From the NCBI GenBank assembly GCA_039545315.1, contig BCIM01000010.1, forward strand, positions 508,441-572,440: 64,000 nucleotides of DNA, given 5' to 3'. The notes beneath the pieces were generated by a model. The model was given only the letters and a program-made list of their open reading frames with translations, was not told the origin of the DNA and made no database searches. The position numbers were made by a program, and so were the translations under genes. This DNA comes from Kondoa malvinella. Lineage: Eukaryota; Basidiomycota; Agaricostilbomycetes; Agaricostilbales; Kondoaceae. Every line of letters starts with the position of its first letter. Within the stretch, counting starts at the first letter, position 1. Shown here one piece after another: positions 34,470-43,798 of the stretch.

Positions 34470-35118
34470 GAGCTTTGGAAGCAAAATCGACACTAAAAGG
34501 GAATCTCTTGGGGGGTTTGGGCATGCAATGGCGACGTGTGGCATATCGATATGACTTCATTCCCGCTACATTCTGGACGACGGTCAGCCTTTGGTCTATC
34601 TAGGATTGACTCACGCGGCATGTTCCGCAACCAGCTAGTGATGTTCATTGCATATCAGTGAAAGCAGGAAAGCAACGTTTTCGCGCGAGTCTCCTGTCCA
34701 CGTCTTGCATTCTGTCTTGCCTCACGAGGCTGTAACGTGCGAACCTCTTCAACTCATCAGTGCTTCGTTCGATTGTCAATCGCGTGTAAAGTGACCTCTT
34801 CTAACTCGGTTCATGGTCAACAATGGATTCAGAGGCCCGGCTCGAAAGGTCACAGTTTCCATAGACTGAGTATTATAATGCGAATCGAATTAATTGCAAT
34901 GGAACGAAACAGAAAGCAACAAGTACAGGTCCGTGACCATGTTCAAGCAAAGATGTCATCACAAGATGAACGTCCGACCGGAACAAACACTTTGGTACGA
35001 GGAGGAGAAGCGGAAGGAAAGAGACCGATGTACCGAGAGCTGCGTGATTTAGCGTAAGCAATGGAATCGTTGGGAGCTAGCACAAAATTAGACCAGTACG
35101 CAACACGAGGATGAGACA
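34470..35118. other. Convergent intergenic region
   Basis: About 650 bp between two convergent genes, holding both 3' UTRs. Overlapping frames near 34740-35060 show no domain. Confidence 0.4.
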
Positions 35119-36999
35119 CTAACGAGGGAATGGCACTGTATTGCCTTCAGAGTCGACAAGCAACGGTGTGCACTCAGGCGCTTCCTCCATGACACTCGAA
35201 TTGCCTGAAATGGCTGTCAGCGATGCTCTCATGCGCCTCTAGAGCATTACTTACGAAACTTTTGGATCAGTCTGGCTGAGCCTTGACTTGTAGCAAAGCA
35301 CATCTGAACCAATTTCGAGCTATGTTCGGCAGACCAATGAGTGCCAAGCTTGGTGTTGGCGAAATGCAGCAATGCCTCAGAAGAAGTGAAGTTGACGAAA
35401 GCGTAGCCTAGGAATAATTAGCTAGATTCAGCCAGCAGGACGATGCAACTCACCCAAATTGTTACCGGTGGCATAGTCGATGCGCAAGTAGAGAAAATCG
35501 AAAGCGCCTGGCACGACGGAATCCAAGATCTGTCTCAATTGATCGCGCGTCATTCTGTTGGCAATGTTCTGTGCTCATGTCAGCTATGACCTGTACTCGG
35601 GGATGAAGCACTAACCTTGAGCATAACGGTAGTCCTCCTCTCCAAGTCACGAGCGATTCTCTCCAAATCCAGGTGATTGTGCAAAGGCACATCATCAGTC
35701 GATCGCAAGCTGCCATACGTCTTGATCGATGGTTTGAAGGGAGAAGGCAATGCAGGCAACTTAGCAGGCGATGCAAATTCTTCGACCTCTTCAGTGACGA
35801 AAGGCAGCCTAGAGCTATCTGAAGATCTGGATCGAAGAGGAAATGAGATCTGGCTGTGAGGCTGTTGACGAGATGGGGACTTGATTGGATCGCTTTGAAG
35901 GCTGCGGAAGGCTGGAGGTGAAAAGGGATCCACTGCAAACGGATCCTGACTAGCTGATGCTCGAGTTGACCAATCATAGATCGTAACACATAGGCGCAGA
36001 CCATTGACCGAAGTCTGATGCAAAGCAGAAACAGCGCGACGAGGTGCTCGATCATCAAAGAATTCAACAAGATAGCTGCCAAGCTCGACGACAATGACCG
36101 ATTTGATGGGAGCGACAGGTACAACGAGACGTCTGATGAGGTTGGCGTCGATTCCAGCAGCGCTTCTGATCTGAACAAAACCTTCACTGTCTGACAGAAT
36201 CTTCGAGTGATGTGATTCAGGCAACAGCTGTGAAAGCACGAGTATCAGCTTACTTGCAGTCATCAAAAGTGAGATGACATACATTGACAAGATCAGCACG
36301 AGGAAGATGAGTCAACGCTAGAGCTGATCCGGCTGCCGAGAAACGTTCTTCATCCTCAAGGCAACTCAAGACAGCTGGCACAAGATTGATGTCGTGAAGA
36401 GCAAGAACGATCCATCCTTCTTTGGCTAGCTGATCAACGTAGATACGCATTGCGCCGTACTCGCTCTGCTGATTATCAGCTTGAAGGTAGGTATAAGCAA
36501 GGCCAGACTTACTAGCAAGATGTGCAACAAGTAAGACTGATCAATCTGCTTGTCGACACCTCGAATGACAATGTAGCGCTTGTTGGATGCATGAGCAGCT
36601 TTCAAAGGTGTAGTCGCTGTAGACTCGGCAGGTGAAGTAATGGCAGAAATGGGAGACAAGTGAAACGCAACTCGACGATGCGGAGGAGTGTAAGCTGCTG
36701 ACAAAGGCGAGGATTGTGTCTGGCGCTTTTGAGGACTTTTGGTTGCTGGAGGTGTGAGAGGCGAAATGATTGGGTTGAAGACGCCGTGCCCAGTCAGTGA
36801 AGGTCTACCAGGAGTCTCGGGTGGAGAAGCAGGCATGACAAAGTTGACGCTGCGCTTCCTGCGCGAAGGTGTCTGCAGCACACTCAGCATCAATGCGTGA
36901 CAGCCTTGATGACATGTAAGGACTTGCATGCAAAGTGAGCTCGGCCAGAGTTGTCTCGACGATATCATGGGAATCGCAGCTCGCTGTAGTAGGCAACAT
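35119..36999 (-). CDS. Mei2-like RNA-binding protein (C-terminal RRM)
   Basis: The C-terminal Mei2-type RRM is clear: 'RRTTVMLKNIANRMTRDQLR' (split by an intron), 'GAFDFLYLRIDYATGNNLGY' and 'AFVNFTSSEALLHFANTKLG', then 'MCFATSQGSARLIQKF'. It ends with 'PLLVDSEGNTVPFPR' and the stop at 35119. Two earlier RRM-like segments are present ('SNKRYIVIRGVDKQIDQSYL' and 'KSVIVVELGSYLVEFFDDRA'), the usual three-RRM layout. The start is the ATG at 36999. Exon 1 (24 codons) ends at a GC donor (GCAAGT at 36927), and the 55-nt intron ends at 36873, joining in frame to 'TPSRRKRSVNF'. Mei2 drives meiotic entry in fission yeast with a non-coding RNA partner; the role in this fungus is unknown. A 75-bp box shared with another gene lies 170 bp upstream. 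Confidence 0.85.
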
Positions 37000-38115
37000 G
37001 ATGGGCAAACAGAGACTTTGTAGCTGAAATCGAACGAAAGGCCAGAATGTAGCAAGCTGAAGATTCCAAACGAGAGCAAGAGCAAGGAGAGAGTCAGCAA
37101 GGGCATTTTATACTGGCATAGCAGGACCAGAAGGTCTGAGAAGGCGCTTTGTTTTGAATAGTGGCGCTTGACAAGCGAGACTCGAAAGGGTCATGCCAGC
37201 TCGCTCAGATCTTGTCTATGGGCTACGCAAAGCATACCACCGTGACCGCAAAGGTTCTCCGAGCCGAACGAGATGAATTTCGAGTGCCAGGATTGCGATT
37301 GAAGCATAGCTGTCTTTGACTTGTTTTGAAGTGTCGGAAAATGATGACACACGCGACATCACGCGCTTCCGCTGCGGTCAGAGACAAATAGCCGCTTGCT
37401 CTGGCTGCTGCACAGAGGTGTATGGCCATTGCCGGTGTGACGATACGAGAAAACCTTGGTGCATCGAAATTTCGCGCTGCTTGTGTCTTACGCATCCATG
37501 CCGGCGTCAAGGTTTCAAGCTGTCTCTGCGTCTATGTGTGCATTCTATGCTCTTGCATACGGCGACAGACGTGCAGTTTCTCGGGACTACTGGCTTAGCC
37601 CTGCTGCTCGCTTTTTCCTGCAGATCATCTCTTTCTGCCTGTAGTGCTCTATGCCTGCTCTGTACTACTCTATCTACCCTGTCTCTCTCGACTCATCACT
37701 GAGATGACCGCTGCAGCCAAAGACTCGCAAATTACTTGCTGCATTCCAGTCGTTTTCGTGACCCATATGCTGCTCGTCGTACATGACAGCACTTTCTCCA
37801 TTCCAATACCTCACAGTGTGAGGGTAGCTGGGCCGAGTCGCTGCTTTTGCAGTGTTTGCTTGCCTTCCCATGTCAGCAAGGAGTGATCGCGCTTTACTCT
37901 CACAAATCAGCTTCATGCTCTTCATGGCGATCCACAAGCTCACATATAGAGGTGCTAGACTGGCACGTTCACTGTCGGGGAGTTGTAGTAGTGATCCGCC
38001 TGTTCCAGTCTAGGTATAAGCAAGCGCTGTCCTAGCTAGCGCTCTTCAAGTCATCGTCCATCTACTGCGATCCTGATCTCTATCCTCAATCTAACATCTA
38101 ACAGTCCCTTGTCTA
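37000..38115 (-). promoter_or_regulatory. Upstream region of the Mei2-like gene
   Basis: About 1.1 kb between divergent starts (Mei2-like on minus, small gene on plus). It contains copy 1 of the duplicated upstream box at 37169-37243. No gene is supported: the frame 37223-37510 (minus) has no domain, and the frames at 37316-37886 are cysteine-rich chance reads. Confidence 0.4.
37169..37243 (-). repeat. Duplicated upstream box, copy 1 (near Mei2-like gene)
   Basis: A 75-bp sequence found again at 39683-39765. Shared blocks are TGACAAGCG, GACTCGAAAGGGTCATG, TCAGATCTTGT, GGCTACGCAAA and ATACCACCGT, with only small indels between them. It lies 170 bp before the start of a minus-strand gene, as copy 2 does (275 bp), and in the same orientation relative to that gene. 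It may be a shared promoter module or a small dispersed repeat. Confidence 0.75.
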
Positions 38116-38647
38116 ATGTCAGGAACTCCAAGATCACCTTCAGGCAAAGCGCCTGGCACTAAAGGTACAATTGTGCTCCAGCCGTACGCACATTCTTAAC
38201 CGTCTTCTCTATCAAGCTCAACGTCATTACCAGCTTCGGTTTGATCAGAACGAACGCGTCACACTAGCCATGGTAGAGTATCGCCAGTATGTCCAACTTA
38301 GTACCTTCTGAAGTCGTTGATGCGCTCACTAGAGTCAATCTATATGGCCTTACGCAGCACTGTCAAAGTAACCACAAGGCCCAAGACATACAGAAAATCC
38401 ATGTGCGCGAATCGCCACGTGCACTGATGCATGCTGCTCAGTTTGTGGGTTGGATGCTGATGCGCCGCAGAGATGATGTGGACCAAACATCATCTTTCGA
38501 GCCCAACGCGACTGCGTACAAGTCTGCTGAAGAGATCTAAAATCACCTGAACGCAACAGATATGGCATATTGGGCGACGAAATGCAGTTCCTCTTCATGA
38601 ACGACAAAGAGAAGGAGAGTCTGATCATCCTCTGCAAAATAGGCTAG
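38116..38647 (+). CDS. Possible small multi-exon gene, unrecognised
   Basis: The exon starting at 38116 gives 'MSGTPRSPSGKAPGTK'. Through a 52-nt intron (GTACAA to CAAG) it continues in frame as 'AQRHYQLRFDQNERVTLAMV' and 'EYRQ', ending at a GTATGT donor near 38287. Later segments that read like protein are 'VNLYGLTQHCQ', 'LMHAAQFVGWMLMRRRDD' and, after a further short intron, 'YGILGDEMQFLFMNDKEKES' up to a TAG at 38645-38647. The middle joins (38287-38440) are ambiguous, so the product (roughly 110-130 residues) is uncertain. No family is recognised. It is convergent with the small membrane-protein gene. Confidence 0.4.
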
Positions 38648-38972
38648 AAGAAACATTTCAATTGATTCTGGCTCAGCATGACGCGCAATACGTTCATCAC
38701 GTGGGTCGTTTGGAGTTGGAGACTTCGTCCAACGAATACTCTTTGCAACCTGATCATACACAAGATGCGAAGCACTTCATGAATGCTTTTGACGTATGCT
38801 TCATTGCGACGCTCTCACTGCGAAGCTTAAGCCTCCGTACTCTGGCACATCTCGGGCAGCTCGCACATGCACGACGTCCTCCGAGTTGAGCTTGAGCAGA
38901 TCTCTAATACGAAGATGGATTGATACAATAAATAGTCTTTCATGCATTAATACAAGCTTGGTACAAAGGTGC
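38648..38972. other. Convergent intergenic region
   Basis: About 325 bp between two small convergent genes. Nothing beyond presumed 3' UTRs is seen. Confidence 0.35.
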
Positions 38973-39408
38973 TCAGATTCTTTTGCGATCTCCTCCCCTC
39001 TTGGCGCCGTTCTGTTGCACCACGAAGAAGCGATCTGTCCGTGTATTAGCATCATTCCGAAATTGACAAGGAACGGAACATACAGCCAACGTATGCCGCA
39101 CTGATGAGCAGGATTGGCGTGATGCTGGCTGAAGGACAGTTCAGTAATGGTCTGTAGACATGGTGATCTTGCTGACCTCGCACGTATCTGATTATTGTTG
39201 CAATCAAGCCTCCAATGCGAAGCAGCTTGACGCCGGTGTTTGCCAGACCAATAATTCTATCGACTGCAGAGGACTATTAGACTTGTCAGTATTGGAACAC
39301 GGGAACTTACTCTGCTGAAGCGTCAGCACGAGTCCGTGGGAGAAGTCCGACACGTACAATGTTCTGAACAAAGTCAGTGAGGCCTTGGAGGACGTTATTG
39401 CTTGACAT
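38973..39408 (-). CDS. Small (about 82 residue) hydrophobic protein with a micro-exon
   Basis: Five exons can be joined without a break: 39358-39408, a 4-nt micro-exon 39311-39314, 39177-39263, 39084-39128 and 38973-39034. Introns are 43, 47, 48 and 49 nt, with GTACGT, GTAAGT, GTCAGC and GTATGT donors, CTGAC-like branch sites before several CAG acceptors, and 249 nt of coding sequence. The product starts 'MSSNNVLQGLTDFVQNI'. It has an amphipathic to hydrophobic stretch, 'TGVKLLRIGGLIATIIRYVR', then 'SITPILLISAAYVGYRFFVV', and a basic tail. Mitochondrial or ER membrane insertion is plausible; the family is not recognised. An alternative is a 1-nt micro-exon (acceptor CAG at 39312) or one 91-nt intron using a weak GTGTCG donor. 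The gene is invisible to plain ORF finding. Confidence 0.6.
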
Positions 39409-39682
39409 GTTTGAGTATTCTACGGTTGCGAGGAAGAGGAGTATTTTACGGTTGCGACAAAGAGGAAACACGACGCTAGTTGCGAAACAAACTACTGACT
39501 GACGTGGTCACGGATAGATTGCAGACTTCGAGATCAGGCCTAATCAGGCAACAAACAAAAGAGATCGGCATCACGTCAGCGCATGAGCGGCACAGTAGGC
39601 CCCGGATCCGCTGTGCCCGAGAGAGCAAGCTGCTGAAGGGTGTAGCCTGGTGAAGCATCAACAGCTGCAGGCCTAGGGCGGA

Positions 39683-39765
39683 TGACAAGCGGGACTCGAA
39701 AGGGTCATGAAAGCTCCGAGTCGTTCAGATCTTGTGTCTGCAGGCTACGCAAAAGATACCACCGT
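39683..39765 (-). repeat. Duplicated upstream box, copy 2
   Basis: An 83-bp relative of 37169-37243, with the same ordered blocks and about eight extra bases (around CGAGTC and CAG). It is placed 275 bp upstream of the ATG of the small membrane-protein gene on the minus strand. Flanking sequence is not shared, so the homology is confined to the box. Confidence 0.75.
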
Positions 39766-39786
39766 TTGGCACCAGTACCAGCAGAC

Positions 39787-39897
39787 ATGCTCACATTTCC
39801 AGCGAGATGGCTTCTTCCCTTCGCTCTCCTTCTGCTCCTGGACGTATGTAGCGCGGCGAAGGGAGCATGCAAGGCATATGTGCAGAACTGCAGATAG
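39787..39897 (+). CDS. Tiny ORF with signal-peptide-like sequence (possible secreted peptide or first exon)
   Basis: Thirty-six codons: 'MLTFPARWLLPFALLLLLDV' then 'CSAAKGACKAYVQNCR'. The N-terminus is an excellent signal peptide with an AxA-like cleavage site, leaving a 12-residue two-cysteine peptide. A GTATGT donor falls inside (near 39844), so it may instead be the first exon of a secreted protein whose later exons I could not find. Chance occurrence is quite possible. Confidence 0.25.
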   Translation: MLTFPARWLLPFALLLLLDVCSAAKGACKAYVQNCR

Positions 39898-41703
39898 TGG
39901 ACGGGCGAGATGAAGATACAACTTAAAGTGTTCAGTGCCGTTTGGATTCTGATAGCTTAGGTGGGCAGATAGGTGCAGGTGGCGAAAAGAGCACCATTGT
40001 GCTCGCAATCTTCTTCTGAATCGAATGATAATGGCTGAAAGTGCCAGCCTGAGGATTGCGATCTAGTCAAAGTCATTCTGACGTCTTTACATGCAAGCCC
40101 TTTTTTTGGCCTCGCTCTTTAAGCAGCAGCGAATTTCTTTCAAGACAGATGCGCAGAACGCGCAGAACACCGGATGTATCATCGCTGTTCCTTAAGCCAG
40201 GCTAACAGCACGACAGAACAAGACTGCCGACCGTGACTTGAGTTATTCGCTCAAGCTCGAAGGAATATTCTGAACCTCCCTCTGCTGCATTCGCGCATTG
40301 CTGGATTGGACAACAAGACTGTTGCTGTCTGAATGATTAGTGCTCGGCCTTCATCAAGACTCTCGCTACTCTGCTGGGGTTGGATCACCTTTGTCGACAA
40401 TTATCCACAAGTGGGAAGGCTTGTCGGCGACCAAGGGTGTACTCTATATCGCGCTTGCTCTGTGCCCGTTAAGACAAAATGCTGTATGAAAACTTGTCAT
40501 GTCAAAAATGTCCTGCCGGAGCTCTACCTCAGATCAAAGTCATGTCTATCGCTAGCCGTCCGTACACTGGCTCTATGCTACTTATCTGGCATTAAAGGCT
40601 GTCATGTCAATGGATGTCGAGTCGAATACCATTGCCTTCGTCAAGCTTTAGACTATTCCGTCAGGCACATCTAGCATCTCACCAATGCCCTCTTGTCAAC
40701 ACGCTATCTGCCTGTAATTTGCGCAGCACGGTCATTTCACAAACTCTTGCCTATCAAGGAACATCACACTTGGACTAGTGAGCTCTTGTGAACCTTATTC
40801 CTTGGAATTAAATCTGAATAAGCGAAGTGCCTTGCTTATGCATTTCAAGACGCCTCGATGAGGCCTCGCTGCTCCTAGCAAATCTGGACCCCAGCCTATT
40901 CTTGTTTCCCCCGCTAGTCTGTCCCCACGCTTCCAGACGCTTCCGCAGACTTAAAACACGCAAGGATCTACAACGCTCCAGCGATGCGGAACCTTTTCAA
41001 CGGCCCGCCGACAGTTCAAAGTCAGGCACACAAGTTCCGCTATTATTTGAAGCAATCATATGCTGTGGGTGGAGGTATACATAGCCTCTGACGACAGAAC
41101 ACGTGTGGGTCAATTCAAAGCACTGCAGTATACAAGTCAGAGTGTATAGAGGAGGAAAAGCTGTGCAAGTGAGAAAGAAAGGGCGATAGATAGGGTGTTA
41201 CAAAGCGATAATTACATGTTGCGGATGGACCTGCCGAGGTCGGGAGTAAGTTGTCTCTTTACTTTTCGAGCGTTTTCCTCTCTGCCCGTACTCCAAGCCT
41301 CCAACATCGAACGTGCTTCCACCAAACCGTCAAGCTCTCGAACTTTGATACCCCTTGTAGCTGATACGCCCACAACATCGGAACGGCGCTTGTTTTCAAG
41401 AGCTTAAAGCGTTAAACAGTATGGGCTTCTTGGATGATGGTCAGTCGTCTTGTCCTGTCTGGCTAGTGCTTCCGCTCTACGTTTGAGCACATCGTAATCT
41501 CTCCCTGGGTTCGCATGACTTCGATTCAAAGGGCCTCGAACGTACTTCTATGCCTTCGTCTACTCTTTGTTTCTTGCGACAATGGAACGTCGAGCACGTT
41601 AGCAATGCTATGCCGAGTGGCCTGATCCTCGAGCCGAGCAAGCCTTTCCATCGACACCGCTCTATTTTGGCACAGCGTGGCCCTTTCTTGCTTTCTTACC
41701 AAC

Positions 41704-43348
41704 ATGATGTCGTATCCTGATACAGCTCTGCCTTCCTATTTGACAGATGGCGATGCTTTCCTGCAAACCTACAATGACAACACGCCGAGCAGAGGATTGC
41801 ACGAGATGAGCACGCCAGACTGGGTCAGTAATGTCCGCTCTATATGCTCAACAACACCTCTAATCGATCGATATCTCGCAGGCCGCATTCACTACTTTGA
41901 CACCAGTAGAAACGCTCAAAGGAAAACCCAGATCAGGTCCATTACAAGAACATAATCCGTTCGAGGCATCTTTCAGCGCGGGAACTTCAGCTGGTCCCTT
42001 TCCTGCCTACGCAGATCAAGACGAGCCTACGCCGACCTTGTCTCACGATGGAGACGAGTCTATACGTATCAACAAACGTGCTTGCTCTCCCTCTGCGGAT
42101 TTATCCGAAAACGCCAAAAGACCCCGCATGTCCATGGTCCAGCCTTTCGACCAGTCTTCAGAGTCACCTGCGTCTAGTGCAGTACGAACACCATCCAGTC
42201 ACGACATGCCTTTACCGCTTCCAATCATTCACGAACGGCATAACGACCAGCTACCGGCATTCTCGTTCGATCTGGACGTCTCTGGTGCGAGCAAAGCAGC
42301 TAAACCTGTCCCTCGCTATCTTGGGCACGATTCTCAAGAGAGCTATCCGTACAACAGCCAAAGTTCAAGCACGAATCTGTCGCACCTGATCAGCAGCTTT
42401 AGCGCTTACGAACCTCCAGCCAGCGTGCATAAGCAAGCAGCACCGGCACCGATCTCACCATTACCTCTTCCTGCGCCCATCTTCTCAGCTGCGCCTCCGC
42501 TTAACCTAGCGCCTGCTATAGCTACTCCGCTTATCGCAAGTCCAGCAGCAAACGAATTCCGTCGAAGCACCAGTTCAGCTAGTGAAGCACCTCGACTGAT
42601 CGAACCGCCCAAAATCAAGACGCGAGCAAAACCAGGTCCAAAGAAAGGCTCGACGCGAAAACCTAAAAATAAGCCTGCGCCGCCAACTACTGAAGAGGTT
42701 GCTGAAGGAGCTCCAGTAGACGGCGAAGAGGACGAAGAGGAGAAGCGAAAACAGTTTCTGGAAAGGAATCGCGTCGCGGCTTGCAAGTCGAGGCAAAAGA
42801 AGAAGGAATGGATTGGTTCGTTGGAACAGCATGCGAATGACTTGGCGACGCAGAACACGGAATTGCAAGGATTGGTAGCTGCTTTGAGAGAGGAAGTGGT
42901 TCAGCTCAGGTCAAAGCTCGGCGGATCGCACCAATCATGTTCCTGTTCAGGCGACCACTCAGCGCAGCAATCATCAGCTTTACCGTCGGTACCCATTCAA
43001 GCTCCGTCTGTCATGCCTCTGGCAGCCTCTCAAGCTCCTGCCAGTGTATTGCCAACTGTGCTTCAGCAACCACTTTCTGCCACTTTGCAAGAACCGCCCC
43101 AGAGACAACAACGCGCTCTGTCAGTGGCGATGACAAGTCTACCTGGCTTCTCCATTCCTGCACCTGCATCTGAAGCGAACAAATCGGTAATCGATGTCCC
43201 GCCCAGGCCATCCTCAGCACCTTCTTGTACGCCAAGCTATCAAGACACCCGCTTCCAACAGGACTACTTCTCCCAATTGACGGGCAACGATCCTTCGCAA
43301 CCACTCACTACGCCAGACCTGGCAGCGCAATTGGGCTTGATGGTCTAA
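41704..43348 (+). CDS. ATF/CREB-type bZIP transcription factor (Atf1-like)
   Basis: The start is probably 'MMSYPDTALPSYLTDGDAFL' at 41704. An intron with a GTCAGT donor near 41823 and an acceptor at 41880 joins 'STPDW' in frame to 'AAFTTLTPVETLKGKPRSG'. The motif 'GPLQEHNPFEASFS' matches the conserved N-terminal box of fungal stress factors of the Atf1 type. The basic region 'FLERNRVAACKSRQKKKEW' (encoded about 42755-42810) is followed by a leucine zipper to about 42920, then a Gln/Pro/Ala-rich C-terminus. Such factors act in the nucleus under Hog1/Sty1-type MAP kinases in osmotic and oxidative stress; that is family knowledge, not shown here. An additional upstream coding exon cannot be excluded. 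Confidence 0.88.
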
Positions 43349-43798
43349 ATCAAACTGAAAGCAATTTTTTCTATGGATCAAAAAGCGACAGAACATCAAA
43401 CACGGAAATATCTGATCGCACACTTCTCTCTTCGTTTTCGCAACATCTGTAACCTGTACAAGCCAAACACACACGTGGCCTTTTCAATTTGTGGCATCTG
43501 TATTATCAAAATCAAGGGGGCTGTAGCATCGGTTCTTCAATTTCTCTTTTATTGGGCTTAGGGGCAACGTATCTTTATTTGGGGTCAAAGAACAACGAAG
43601 GGTTGTATACACGGACTCGTCAGAATAAGGACTCTTTTCTCGGTTGGACAGCACATTCTTGTACTTTACTTGCATAACACACGCGCAGGTAGTTCGAGGG
43701 AGCTGATCCATTACTTGCTTTGCAATCGTATACACGAGATTACAAGCATGCTTTTTCTATGCAACAATGGGCTTTTGAGCCGAACGATTAATGTCCTT
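43349..43798. other. Convergent intergenic region between two transcription-factor genes
   Basis: About 450 bp between two stop codons, holding the 3' UTRs only. No structure is seen. Confidence 0.4.

Larger units (their letters stand above)
39409..41703 (+). promoter_or_regulatory. Long intergenic region upstream of the bZIP gene
   Basis: About 2.3 kb, the longest gene-poor stretch outside the retroelement. It holds copy 2 of the duplicated box (39683-39765), a tiny signal-peptide-like ORF (39787-39897), and presumably a long 5' leader of the ATF-type gene. Short upstream ATGs such as the one at 41421 ('MGFLDD' followed by GTCAGT) could be upstream ORFs or a first coding exon. Confidence 0.4.

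Noticed and set aside
37010..37106. Upstream extension of the Mei2-like frame starting 'MPLLTLSLLLLSFG'
   Set aside because: Looks like a signal peptide, but a nuclear or cytosolic RNA-binding protein is expected, and the GC-donor model from the ATG at 36999 explains the frame.
37169..37243. Minus strand read as a tRNA (A-box-like TGAGCGAGCTGG and B-box-like TTTCGAGTC, with GACAAG/CTTGTC ends)
   Set aside because: The sequences next to the TTCGAGT loop do not form a T stem and there is no anticodon arm; treated as a duplicated box instead.
40333..40674. 113-codon plus-strand frame with many cysteines
   Set aside because: No signal peptide, no recognisable pattern of cysteines, no splice support; in a gene-poor region where chance frames are expected.
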